Origin: Schlegelella_A sp035493195
Lineage (GTDB): Bacteria; Pseudomonadota; Gammaproteobacteria; Burkholderiales; Burkholderiaceae_C
Direction: 5' to 3'
NCBI GenBank assembly: GCA_035493195.1
Contig: DATJIM010000041.1
Location: 1-37,726, forward strand
DNA length: 37,726 bases
Part shown: positions 7,245 to 15,411 of the stretch, piece by piece
How positions within the stretch are numbered: position 1 is the stretch's first letter
Layout of the letters: every line of letters begins with the position of its first letter
Notes under the pieces: model-generated
Databases searched by the model: none
What the model saw: the letters and a program-made list of their open reading frames with translations, nothing else
What the model was told of the DNA's origin: nothing
Program-made: the position numbers and the translations under genes

Positions 7245-8345
7245 TCAAAGCGCCATCGCGGCCGGCCTCGCGGCTCGGGCGAAGCTCTCGTCGACGTACT
7301 TCTCGTAGGCGACCGGCGTCTTCAGCGTGCCCGCCTGGATCGACAACTGCATCAGCTCGTCGAATTCGGCGCGGATCATCCGCAGGTCGCCGTAGGTCAC
7401 GCGGTCGACCGGATTTTCCATGACGAAGCGGATGATCGCCGGGTCCTGGTTGAAGTACTTGCGACCGGCAGCGACCTGAACCGCCTTCTCGCGGTTCTCC
7501 TGCTTCTGGTCGAGCCAGACGCCGGCGCCGAGCACGTAGTCGACGAGGTCCTGGACCGCGGCCCGGTTGTCGCGGATCAGCTCTTCGCGCACCGTCAGCA
7601 CGCAGCAGATGTAGTTGCGCCACTCGTCGCGCGTCATGCGCATCGGCCGCGCGTAGCCGGCGCGCTGCGCGGCAGCGCCGAACGGCTCGCCGGTGCAATA
7701 GCCCTCGACCGCCTTCGCGTAGAGCGCCGCCGGCATGTCGGCCGGCGCCATCTCGACGACCTCGACGTCCTTCGGCGTCATGCCTTCCTGCGCGAGCATC
7801 TTGCGCAGGAAGAGGAAGTCGACCGCGAAGCGGCTCGGGATCGCGATCCGTTTGCCCGTGAGGTCGCGGAAGCGCTTGTACGGCGAATCGGTGCGCACCA
7901 TGATCACCGCGCCCGAGCGGTGGCCGAGCGAGACGATCTTGACCGGGATCTTCTTGTCGGCGAGGTCCATGACGAGCGGCGCGAGCATGTAGGCGGCCGG
8001 GATGCGGCCGGCCATCAGCGACTCCTTCACCTCGGGCCAGCCGTTGTACTTGCTGTACTCGAACTCGAGCGGCGGCTTGCCGCTCTTGTCGGCGGCGTTC
8101 GCCTTCGCCTTGGCGACGCAAGCGACCGGCAGCGTCAGGTTGCACGTGACGGCCAGGCCACCGACGACCAGCGGCTTGGCAGCGGCGCGTGCGAGCGTCG
8201 GCACGAGCGCCGACGCGACGGCGCCGACCGCTGCGGCGACGAGCGGTCGGCGAGCGACGCCGCCACCCGTGCAGGTTCGCGGCGCAATCGCGACATCGCA
8301 CCGCCGATCGACGCGATCGCTCGGCAACGAGCCCGGAGATTCCAT
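7245..8345 (-). CDS. ABC transporter substrate-binding protein (NrtA/CmpA/SsuA-like)
   Basis: Periplasmic binding protein of 366 residues. A long N-region contains a twin-arginine-like stretch, VARRPLVAAAVGAVASALVP, ending near ARAAA (about 55), so Tat export is possible. The mature part has the family pattern KYNGWPEVKESLMAGRIPAAYMLAPL, GKRIAIPSRFAVDFLFLRKML, GYCTGEPFGAAAQ and WRNYICCVLTVREE. Cysteines occur in the mature protein (TCNLTLPVAC near 68-76, YICC, GYC). NrtA-type proteins bind nitrate, bicarbonate or related ions, but the ligand here cannot be read off. The ATG lies in a CCATGG palindrome directly before gmk on the other strand. It is the first gene of the operon. The exact start is uncertain because of the long N-region. 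Confidence 0.88.
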   Translation of the reverse strand: MESPGSLPSDRVDRRCDVAIAPRTCTGGGVARRPLVAAAVGAVASALVPTLARAAAKPLVVGGLAVTCNLTLPVACVAKAKANAADKSGKPPLEFEYSKYNGWPEVKESLMAGRIPAAYMLAPLVMDLADKKIPVKIVSLGHRSGAVIMVRTDSPYKRFRDLTGKRIAIPSRFAVDFLFLRKMLAQEGMTPKDVEVVEMAPADMPAALYAKAVEGYCTGEPFGAAAQRAGYARPMRMTRDEWRNYICCVLTVREELIRDNRAAVQDLVDYVLGAGVWLDQKQENREKAVQVAAGRKYFNQDPAIIRFVMENPVDRVTYGDLRMIRAEFDELMQLSIQAGTLKTPVAYEKYVDESFARAARPAAMAL

Positions 8346-8371
8346 GGCGCAACGATAAACTCCCGCGCACC

Positions 8372-9004
8372 TTGCCCGCGCCCGCCCCCCTGACCGGCAC
8401 CCTCTTCGCCGTCTCCGCCCCGAGCGGCGCCGGCAAGTCGAGCCTCGTCAACGCGCTGCTCGAGCTCGACTCGCACCTCGTCGTCTCGATCTCGCACACG
8501 ACCCGGCAGCCGCGCGGCCAGGACCAGGACGGCCGCGAATACCACTTCACCGACGAGGCGACGTTCCGCGCGATGGTCGCGCGCGGCGAGTTCGTCGAGT
8601 GGGCCGAGGTCCACGGCCACCTCTACGGCACGTCGAAGGCGGCGATCGAGGCGCGCATCGTCGGTGGCCTCGACGTCGTCCTCGAGATCGACTGGCAGGG
8701 CGCGCTGCAGATCAAGAAGCTCTTTCCCGACGCGGTGCTGATCTTCGTGCTGCCGCCGAGCTGGGAGGAGCTGCGCCAGCGTCTGACGCGACGCGGCGAG
8801 GACGGCCTCGAGGTGATCGAGCGACGGATGGAGAACGCGCGTGCCGAGGTTGGGAAGGCGAGCCAGTTCGACTTCGTTATAATCAACGCCTTGTTCGAGA
8901 CGGCGCTGTTCGACCTCAAGGCGATCGTCCACTCGCAGCGTCTCAAGTACGCAGCGCTCAGAAGGGCCCGGCCCGCGATCTTCGCCGCGCTCGGCCTTCC
9001 CTAG
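8372..9004 (+). CDS. gmk: Guanylate kinase
   Basis: ATP-dependent phosphorylation of GMP to GDP, an essential purine-nucleotide step. The protein of about 210 residues shows the P-loop APSGAGKSS near residue 15-23, the GMP-binding region SISHTTRQPRGQDQDGREYHF, and LEIDWQGALQIKKLFPDAVLIFVLPPS. No ATG occurs in frame near the N-terminus. TTG at 8372 is the best candidate and CTG at 8390 is another, and neither has a strong ribosome binding site. A short ATG reading frame (MAQR, 8344-8358) with GGAG upstream lies just before it. Gmk is followed 31 bases later by rpoZ, the usual gmk-rpoZ-spoT order. Confidence 0.95.
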   Translation: MPAPAPLTGTLFAVSAPSGAGKSSLVNALLELDSHLVVSISHTTRQPRGQDQDGREYHFTDEATFRAMVARGEFVEWAEVHGHLYGTSKAAIEARIVGGLDVVLEIDWQGALQIKKLFPDAVLIFVLPPSWEELRQRLTRRGEDGLEVIERRMENARAEVGKASQFDFVIINALFETALFDLKAIVHSQRLKYAALRRARPAIFAALGLP

Positions 9005-9035
9005 CCGTCCACCGTCGCCCTCTTTCGGATCCGCC

Positions 9036-9239
9036 ATGGCCCGCATCACCGTCGAAGACTGCCTCGAGAAGATCCCCAACCGCTTCCAGCTCGTGCTCGC
9101 GGCAACGTACCGCGCACGCATGCTCAGCCAGGGCCACGCGCCCAAGGTCGAGACGAAGAACAAGCCCGGCGTGACCGCGCTGCGCGAGATCGCTGCCGGC
9201 GAGGTCGGCGTCGAGATGCTGAAGAAGGTCCCCGTCTAG
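9036..9239 (+). CDS. rpoZ: RNA polymerase omega subunit
   Basis: Small RNA polymerase subunit of 67 residues that assists assembly of beta-prime and forms part of ppGpp site 1 in proteobacterial polymerases. The sequence MARITVEDCLEKIPNRFQLV, then KPGVTALREIAAGEVG, matches the family along its full length. Location between gmk and spoT is the standard proteobacterial arrangement and links the ppGpp-responsive subunit with the ppGpp synthetase/hydrolase. Confidence 0.97.
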   Translation: MARITVEDCLEKIPNRFQLVLAATYRARMLSQGHAPKVETKNKPGVTALREIAAGEVGVEMLKKVPV

Positions 9240-9333
9240 CGTTCGATCGCGACGGGCGGTCGCGCGCTCGACCGCCGCCTCCGTCTGCGCCCTTCGCGGC
9301 GCGCGTATTGCCAAGCCGGCGCAAAATCCGAGC

Positions 9334-11634
9334 ATGGCTGCGCGCTCGCTCGGCTCACTGACCTCGATCTTCGGCGCGCGCCGCGCGCCGAAGAAGCGTG
9401 CGCCGCCGTCGACGCCGGCGCCGACGCACGGCGCGTCGCCCGCCGATGCCACCGCGGCGTCGTTCGCCGCCCTCACCGGCAAGCTCGACTACCTCGACGC
9501 GGCCGACATCCGGCGCGTCCGCGACGCCTATCGCTTCGCCGACGAAGCGCATCTCGGCCAGTTCCGCGCCTCGGGCGAGCCCTACATCACGCACCCGATC
9601 GCGGTCGCCGGCATCTGCGCCGAGTGGAAGCTCGACGTCCAGGCGATCATGGCCGCGCTGATGCACGACGCCATGGAGGACTGCGGCATCCCCAAGGCCG
9701 AGCTGATCGAGCGCTTCGGGCTGCCGGTGGCCGACCTCGTCGACGGCCTCACCAAGCTCGACAAGCTGCGCTTCTCGACGCGCGAGGAGTCGCAGGCGGA
9801 GTCGTTCCGCAAGATGCTGCTGGCGATGACGCGCGACGTCCGCGTCATCCTCGTCAAGCTCGCCGACCGCCTCCACAACATGCGGACGATGGACGCCGTC
9901 GAAGCGGCCAAGCGGATGCGGATCGCCGCCGAGACGCTCGAGATCTACGCGCCGATCGCCCACCGGCTCGGCCTCAACCAGACCTACCGCGAGCTGCAGG
10001 AGCTCTCGTTCAAGCACCTGTACCCGTGGCGGGAGGCGGCGCTTTCGAAGGCGGTGCTGAAGGCGCGCGGCTATCGCCGCGACGTCGTCGACCGCATCCA
10101 GAAGGACGTCGAGAAGGCGTTCGCCACCGCCAAGCTCAAGGCGCAGATCTTCGGCCGCGAGAAGACGCTCTACTCGATCTACACCAAGATGCGCGAGAAG
10201 CACCTGACGTTCGCGCAGGTGAGCGACATCTTCGGCTTTCGCATCGTCGTCGGCACGCTTCCCGAGTGCTATGTCGCGCTCGGCGTGCTGCACCAGCTGA
10301 TGAAGCCGGTGCCAGGCCGCTTCAAGGACTACATCGCGATCCCGAAGGCGAACGGCTACCAGTCACTGCACACGACGCTCGTGAGCCCCCTCGGCACCGC
10401 GGTCGAGTTCCAGATCCGCACCGAGCCGATGCACGCGGTCGCCGAGAAGGGCATCGCTGCGCACTGGCTCTACAAGGAGCACGAGGACGGCGCGGGCCAC
10501 GAGGCGCAGCGGCTCGGCGCGCTCTGGCTGCAGTCGCTGCTCGACATCCAGGACGAGACGCGCGACGCCGGCGAGTTCCTCGAGCACGTCAAGATCGACC
10601 TCTATCCGGACGCGGTCTACGTCTTCACGCCGATGTCGAAGATCCTCGCGCTGCCGCGCGGCGCGACGCCGGTCGACTTCGCGTACGCGATCCACACCGA
10701 CGTCGGCGACCACTGCGTCGCCGCCAACGTCAACGGCGAGCCGGTGCCGCTGCGCGCCGAGCTGAAGAGCGGCGACGTCGTCGAGATCATCGGCGCGCCG
10801 AACGCGCGGCCCAACCCGGCCTGGCTCAACTTCGTCGTCACCGGGCGCGCGCGCTCGAAGATCAGGCACTACCTGAAGAACATGGAGCTCGAGGAGTCGC
10901 AGAGCCTGGGCGAGAAGATGCTCGCGCAGGCGCTGCGCGCCGAGGGTCTCGCGATGCCGCCCGAGGACGGCGCGAGCGCCGCGGTCTGGCAGCAACTGCT
11001 GCGCTGGACGGGCAACAAGACGCGCGACGATCTCTTCGTCGACATCGGGGTCGGCCGCAAGATCGCGACGATCGTCGCGACGCGGATGGTGCGCCTGCTC
11101 GCCGAAGGCGGCGTCCGCGCAGACGCGGTCGCGCTGACGATGGGCCGCTACGTCGACACCGACGACACCGTGCCGTCGCAGGGCCTGGGAGTGCTGATCG
11201 ACGGCAGCGAAGGCGCGTCGGTGCAGCTCGCGCCGTGCTGCCGGCCGATCCCGGGCGACGCGATCGTCGGCAACCTCGGCCGCGGCGAAGGCCTCACCGT
11301 CCATACCGCCGACTGCAGCGTCGGCAAGCGATTGCTCGAGCGCGACAGCGAGCGCTGGATGCGCGTCGACTGGGCCGAGCAGCCGACGCGCTCGTTCGAG
11401 ACCGCGGTCAACCTCCTCGTCACGAACGGCAAGGGCGTGCTCGCGCAGGTCGCCTCGGCGGTGAGCCACGCCGAGGCCGACATCACCCACATCGACATGG
11501 GCCACGAGAAGGCCGCCGAGACGACCGAGTTGCAGCTGCTCGTGAGCGTGCGCGACCGCCACCACCTCGCCGACGTGATGCGAACGCTGCGCCGCTCGCC
11601 GGCCGTGCTGCGGGTGGCGCGCGTCAAGCCTTAG
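9334..11634 (+). CDS. spoT: Bifunctional (p)ppGpp synthetase/hydrolase, RelA/SpoT family
   Basis: Makes and degrades the alarmone (p)ppGpp; 766 residues, the full Rel length. Domains in order: HD hydrolase with ITHPIAVAG and HDAMED (111-116), both intact; synthetase domain with the RFKD motif near 329-332, the form found in bifunctional enzymes, and NGYQSLHTT; TGS domain (about 425-490, VYVFTPMSKILALPRGATPVDFAYAIH); a cysteine-containing region with LAPCCRPIPGD near 630; and a C-terminal ACT domain (about 690-766). An N-terminal extension of about 45 residues is rich in Ala, Pro and Arg. It follows rpoZ by 94 bases. Its stop overlaps the convergent greB stop (TTAG at 11631-11634). Confidence 0.95.
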   Translation: MAARSLGSLTSIFGARRAPKKRAPPSTPAPTHGASPADATAASFAALTGKLDYLDAADIRRVRDAYRFADEAHLGQFRASGEPYITHPIAVAGICAEWKLDVQAIMAALMHDAMEDCGIPKAELIERFGLPVADLVDGLTKLDKLRFSTREESQAESFRKMLLAMTRDVRVILVKLADRLHNMRTMDAVEAAKRMRIAAETLEIYAPIAHRLGLNQTYRELQELSFKHLYPWREAALSKAVLKARGYRRDVVDRIQKDVEKAFATAKLKAQIFGREKTLYSIYTKMREKHLTFAQVSDIFGFRIVVGTLPECYVALGVLHQLMKPVPGRFKDYIAIPKANGYQSLHTTLVSPLGTAVEFQIRTEPMHAVAEKGIAAHWLYKEHEDGAGHEAQRLGALWLQSLLDIQDETRDAGEFLEHVKIDLYPDAVYVFTPMSKILALPRGATPVDFAYAIHTDVGDHCVAANVNGEPVPLRAELKSGDVVEIIGAPNARPNPAWLNFVVTGRARSKIRHYLKNMELEESQSLGEKMLAQALRAEGLAMPPEDGASAAVWQQLLRWTGNKTRDDLFVDIGVGRKIATIVATRMVRLLAEGGVRADAVALTMGRYVDTDDTVPSQGLGVLIDGSEGASVQLAPCCRPIPGDAIVGNLGRGEGLTVHTADCSVGKRLLERDSERWMRVDWAEQPTRSFETAVNLLVTNGKGVLAQVASAVSHAEADITHIDMGHEKAAETTELQLLVSVRDRHHLADVMRTLRRSPAVLRVARVKP

Positions 11635-12212
11635 CGGGCGTCGCCGTCGCCGCCCGGGGGCGGATAGCGGACCTCGAGCACCTCGATGGTCTCGACGCCG
11701 CGTGGCGTCACCAGCTTGACCTCGTCGCCGACGCGCGCCTTCAGCAGGGCACGTGCGATCGGCGCGACCCAGCTCACCTCGCCGCGCGCGCTCTCCGCCT
11801 CGTCGACGCCGAGAATCCGGATCGTCCGCTCCTCGCCGTGGTCGCTCGCGAACCGCACCGTCGCGCCGAAGAAGACTTGGTCGTTGCCGTGGTGGACCGC
11901 GGGGTCGACGACCTCCGCGATGTCGAGCCGCTTGGTCAGGAAGCGGATGCGCCGGTCGATCTCGCGCAGCCGCTTCTTGCCGTAGAGGTAGTCCCCGTTC
12001 TCGGAGCGGTCGCCATTCTTGGCAGCCCACGAGACGGTCTCGACCATCTTCGGGCGCTCGTCGTCGAGCAACGCCTTCAGCTCGTCGCGCAGACGCCGGT
12101 GCCCGGACGCAGTGATGTAGTTCTTCGCGCCGCCCGGCAGGACGGGCGCTTCGATGTCGCCGTCGTCGTCGTCGACGTCGCGGTCGACCTCGCGGGTGAA
12201 GGCCTTGTTCAT
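11631..12212 (-). CDS. greB: Transcription elongation factor GreB
   Basis: Rescues backtracked RNA polymerase by stimulating transcript cleavage through the secondary channel, the same channel region that ppGpp/DksA influence. The protein has 193 residues: an acidic N-terminal extension (VDRDVDDDDGDIEAP, about residues 9-23), the coiled-coil domain with GDRSENGDYLYGKKRLREIDRRIRFL (the tip acidic residues D and E are present), and the C-terminal FKBP-like domain ending near LEVRYPPPGGDGDAR. The GDYLYGKKR form distinguishes GreB from GreA. The start is ATG at 12212; longer in-frame sequence upstream is not coding. Convergent with spoT with overlapping stop codons. Confidence 0.95.
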   Translation of the reverse strand: MNKAFTREVDRDVDDDDGDIEAPVLPGGAKNYITASGHRRLRDELKALLDDERPKMVETVSWAAKNGDRSENGDYLYGKKRLREIDRRIRFLTKRLDIAEVVDPAVHHGNDQVFFGATVRFASDHGEERTIRILGVDEAESARGEVSWVAPIARALLKARVGDEVKLVTPRGVETIEVLEVRYPPPGGDGDAR

Positions 12213-12281
12213 GGGATCGCAGAGGTGCACCGGCATCGATTTTGCCGCTCGGCTAAATTCCCCTCTGAAAGGAATTCGAAC

Positions 12282-12842
12282 ATGGCCATCCGCGTCGCCG
12301 TCATTGTCGGCAGCCTCCGCAAAGGCTCGTTCAACCGCAAGCTCGCGCAGGCGATGGTCGGGAGCGCACCCGCCTCGCTGGCGCTCGAGATCGTCGAGAT
12401 CCGCGACCTGCCGCTGTACAACCAGGACGACGACGCCGATCCGCCGGCGCCCTCGAAGGCGTTCAAGCAGAAGATCGCGGACGCCAAAGCCGTTCTCTTC
12501 GTGACGCCCGAATACAACCGCTCGGTGCCCGGAGTCCTTAAGAACGCGATCGACATCGCGTCGCGGCCGTACGGGCAGAGCGCCTGGAACGGCAAGCCCG
12601 CGGGGGTGATCTCGCTGTCGCCGGGCGCGATCGGCGGCTTCGGCGCCAACCACCACCTGCGTCAGTCGCTCGTCTTCCTCAACATGCCGACGCTGCAGCA
12701 GCCCGAGGCGTACATCGGCGGCGCCGCCGACCTGTTCGACGACTCGGGGGCGATCAAGAAGCCGGAGACGAAGCAGTTCGTCGACAAGTTTCTCGCCGCC
12801 TTCGCGGACTGGGTCGAGCGCACCGGGAGCAAGGCCGCCTGA
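12282..12842 (+). CDS. NAD(P)H-dependent FMN reductase (ChrR/azoreductase-like)
   Basis: Flavodoxin-fold reductase of 186 residues. The FMN phosphate loop is visible as GSLRKGSFNRKLAQA near residue 10-24, and the hallmark TPEYNRSVPGVLKNAIDIASRP follows in the middle. Relatives reduce FMN, quinones, azo dyes or chromate using NAD(P)H. A good ribosome site GAAAGGA precedes the ATG at 12282. It is divergent from greB with a 69-base gap and stands 19 kb from the chromate cluster, so a chromate-specific role is only a possibility. Confidence 0.9.
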   Translation: MAIRVAVIVGSLRKGSFNRKLAQAMVGSAPASLALEIVEIRDLPLYNQDDDADPPAPSKAFKQKIADAKAVLFVTPEYNRSVPGVLKNAIDIASRPYGQSAWNGKPAGVISLSPGAIGGFGANHHLRQSLVFLNMPTLQQPEAYIGGAADLFDDSGAIKKPETKQFVDKFLAAFADWVERTGSKAA

Positions 12843-12983
12843 GCGGCCGCGCGCGGCGTGCGCGCTCGCGCCGCGCCATCGGCCTGACACGGCCGCCGGG
12901 CACGCTGTTGGCCACCGCAGCGCGGGCGCCACCGAACCCGGGGGAGCGCGAATCGGTCCGTTGCTGGCGAGAATGGCGCCGCG

Positions 12984-14291
12984 ATGAATGCGAAGGCACC
13001 GGGATTCCTTTCGGGACTGACCCGCTGGTGGGGCAGCCGGCGGGTCACCGCGACCGCCGACTTCGAGTCGATGGCATCGGTGCTGCTCTCGGGCAAGGGC
13101 GAGGCGTCGGGAGTCGCGCTCGCGTCGCACCTGCTCGCCGCCTACCGCGCGTTGCCGCGTGCCGACCAGCGGCGCTTCTTCGCACTGCTCGCGACGCGCT
13201 TCGGCCCGGACCTCGAGGTCGTGCAGCGCGCGGTCGCCGAGTTCGTGCAACGGCCGGACTCGGCCGCGGCGGCGCGGTTGCACGCGCTCGCCGAGCCGCG
13301 CCGCCAGGAGCTGATCCGGCGCATGAACCTTGCGCCCGGCGGGACGAGCCAGCTCGTCGCGATGCGTGAGGATCTGCTGCAGGCGCTGCAGGAGGACGGC
13401 TCGCTCGCCGCGGTCGAGGCCGACTTCCGGCATCTCTTCGCGTCGTGGTTCAACCGCGGCTTTCTTACGCTGCAGCGGATCGACTGGTCGACGCCAGCGC
13501 ACATCCTCGAGAAGATCATCCACTACGAGGCGGTCCACGCAATCACGAGCTGGGACGACCTCAGGCTTCGCCTCGAGCCTGCCGACCGACGCTGCTTCGC
13601 CTTCTTTCACCCGGCGCTCGTCGGCGAGCCGCTGATCTTCGTCGAGGTCGCGCTGACGACCGAGGTGCCGGCGGCGATCGCGCCGCTGCTCGGCAGCGGG
13701 CGCGTGCCGGTCGCGCCCGAGCGCGCCACGACCGCGGTCTTCTATTCGATCTCGAATACCCAGCGCGGACTGCGCGGGATCTCGTTCGGCAATTTCCTGA
13801 TCAAGCAGGTCGCCGAGGACCTGAAGCGCGAGCTGCCGTCGCTGACCACCTTCGTCACGCTGTCGCCGCTGCCCGGATTCTGCCGATGGCTCGCGGCGCA
13901 GGGCGCGGAGAACGGTGCGGCGGTCGACGCCACGATCGCTCCGCTGCTCGACTCGCTGCGTCGTCCCGATTGGCACGACGCCGCGTCGAAGGGCCTGCGC
14001 GATGCGCTCTCGCGCGCCGCGCTGCGCTACCTGCTCGACGCCAAGGATGCCGCGGGCAAGCCGATCGACTCCGTGGCGCGCTTCCATCTCGGCAACGGCG
14101 CCCGCCTCGAGCGCCTGCACTGGATGGCCGACGCCAGCGAGAAGTCGCTCGCGCAGGGCGCCGGCTTCATGGTCAATTACCTCTACGACCTCGGCGCCGT
14201 CGAGCGCAACCACGAGGCGTTCGCGAACGACGGCGAGATCGTCGTGAGCCCCGAGATCCAGCGCCTCGAACGCGCGCTGCTCAGGACCTGA
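12984..14291 (+). CDS. Malonyl-CoA decarboxylase
   Basis: Converts malonyl-CoA to acetyl-CoA and CO2. The protein has 435 residues, the normal length for the MLYCD family. The helical N-domain is followed by the catalytic acetyltransferase-like domain with FNRGFLTLQRIDWSTPAHIL, KIIHYEAVHAI, CFAFFHPALVGEPLIFVEVAL, YSISNTQRGLRGISFGNFLIKQV (about 252-275, carrying the family's conserved serine), LSPLPGFCRWL, and FHLGNGARLERLHWMAD (about 366-382, conserved histidine). No malonate-metabolism genes flank it, so it probably acts alone to clear malonyl-CoA (inference). The start ATG at 12984 is the first in a good context; the upstream 141 bases hold no gene. Confidence 0.93.
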   Translation: MNAKAPGFLSGLTRWWGSRRVTATADFESMASVLLSGKGEASGVALASHLLAAYRALPRADQRRFFALLATRFGPDLEVVQRAVAEFVQRPDSAAAARLHALAEPRRQELIRRMNLAPGGTSQLVAMREDLLQALQEDGSLAAVEADFRHLFASWFNRGFLTLQRIDWSTPAHILEKIIHYEAVHAITSWDDLRLRLEPADRRCFAFFHPALVGEPLIFVEVALTTEVPAAIAPLLGSGRVPVAPERATTAVFYSISNTQRGLRGISFGNFLIKQVAEDLKRELPSLTTFVTLSPLPGFCRWLAAQGAENGAAVDATIAPLLDSLRRPDWHDAASKGLRDALSRAALRYLLDAKDAAGKPIDSVARFHLGNGARLERLHWMADASEKSLAQGAGFMVNYLYDLGAVERNHEAFANDGEIVVSPEIQRLERALLRT

Positions 14292-14454
14292 CGCCCGCCG
14301 CGGCGCGGCCGCGTGTCGGGTTTGCCGGCGCGATTCCGATTTCAGCTGCAGGACGAGAGCACGCAGCGCCCGAGCGCAGCTCGCCTCGCCGCGCGGTGCC
14401 TTCCGGAGGCGCGGCACCGCGCCGCCTGCAGCCTCGCGAGAAAAGGAAGATTCC

Positions 14455-15267
14455 ATGTCAGCGCACATCGACCTCGCCGCGCTCAAGACCCGCCAGCAGG
14501 CGGCCTGGGCGAGCGGCGACTACGCCGTCGTCGGCACGACCCTGCAGATCGTCGGCGAGCAACTCGCCGAAACGCTCGACCTCCGCTTCGACGAGCGTGT
14601 CCTCGACGTCGCCGCCGGCAACGGCAACGCGACGCTCGCTGCAGCGCGGCGCGGCTGCGCGGTGACGTCGACCGACTACGTGCCGGCGCTGCTCGAGAAG
14701 GGCGCAGCCCGTGCTCATGCCGAAGGTCTCGACGTCACCTTCGAGATCGCCGACGCCGAGGCCCTGCCCTATCCGGACGCGAGCTTCGACGCGGTCGTCT
14801 CGACGTTCGGCGTCATGTTCGTCGCCGACCACGCCAAGGCGGCCGCCGAGCTCGCGCGCGTCTGCAAGCCGGGCGGCCGGATCGGCATGGCGAACTGGAC
14901 GCCGGACGGCTTCATCGGCCAGCTCTTCAAGACGCTCGGCCAGCACATGCCGCCGCCTGCGGGAGCGAAGTCGCCAGCGCTGTGGGGAGTCGCGACGCAC
15001 GTGCGCGAGCTCTTCGGCGATGCTGCGGCGTCGATCCGCATCACGCCGCGCCACTTCAACTTCCGCTATCGCTCGGCCGCGCACTTTCTCGAAGTGTTCA
15101 GGACGTGGTACGGCCCGATCCACAAGGCGTTCCTGGCGCTTCCCAGCGACAAGGGACACGCGCTCGCCGCCGACCTCACGGCGCTGCTCCTCCGCATGAA
15201 CGTCGCCGGCGAGGGCTCGCTCGTCGTGCCGGGCGAGTACGCCGAGATCGTGGTGACGCGGCGCTGA
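14455..15267 (+). CDS. Class I SAM-dependent methyltransferase
   Basis: Protein of 270 residues with a Methyltransf_11/UbiE-like Rossmann fold. SAM-binding motif I is VLDVAAGNGNATL (near 49-61), the acidic motif II region is VTSTDYVPALLEKG, and the post-motif segment is FEIADAEALPYPDASFDAVVSTFGVMFVADH. The second half (RHFNFRYRSAAHFLEVFRTWYGP) resembles ubiquinone/menaquinone-type methyltransferases, but the acceptor cannot be assigned. Start ATG at 14455 follows a clear AAAAGGAAG ribosome site. The 163-base gap before it and the 144-base gap after it suggest an independently expressed gene. Confidence 0.9.
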   Translation: MSAHIDLAALKTRQQAAWASGDYAVVGTTLQIVGEQLAETLDLRFDERVLDVAAGNGNATLAAARRGCAVTSTDYVPALLEKGAARAHAEGLDVTFEIADAEALPYPDASFDAVVSTFGVMFVADHAKAAAELARVCKPGGRIGMANWTPDGFIGQLFKTLGQHMPPPAGAKSPALWGVATHVRELFGDAAASIRITPRHFNFRYRSAAHFLEVFRTWYGPIHKAFLALPSDKGHALAADLTALLLRMNVAGEGSLVVPGEYAEIVVTRR

Positions 15268-15411
15268 GTGCGGGATCGGAGGCGCGGTCGCGACGCGACC
15301 GCGCGAGCGCCGATGAGACCTTGGTCCCATACAGCGCTCGACGGGCACCGCGCATGATCCGGGCGCGTGGCGAACGTGGCTGCGCGCCGCACCGTTCGCC
15401 TGGCCAACTCC

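Noticed and set aside
7222..8550. Upstream extension of the SCO frame to about 640 residues
   Set aside because: The extra part is out of frame with the ABC binding-protein gene and has repetitive R/A/G composition; the TTG with AAGGAG gives a normal SCO length and signal peptide.
9624..12842. Open frame of over 1000 codons on the plus strand across spoT
   Set aside because: Arginine/alanine-rich shadow of spoT and of the antisense of greB, caused by high GC at third positions. Only its end (12282-12842) is a real gene.
12282..12842. FMN reductase as the chromate reductase of the chromate cluster
   Set aside because: It resembles ChrR but stands about 18 kb away in a different gene group; no sequence evidence ties it to chromate.
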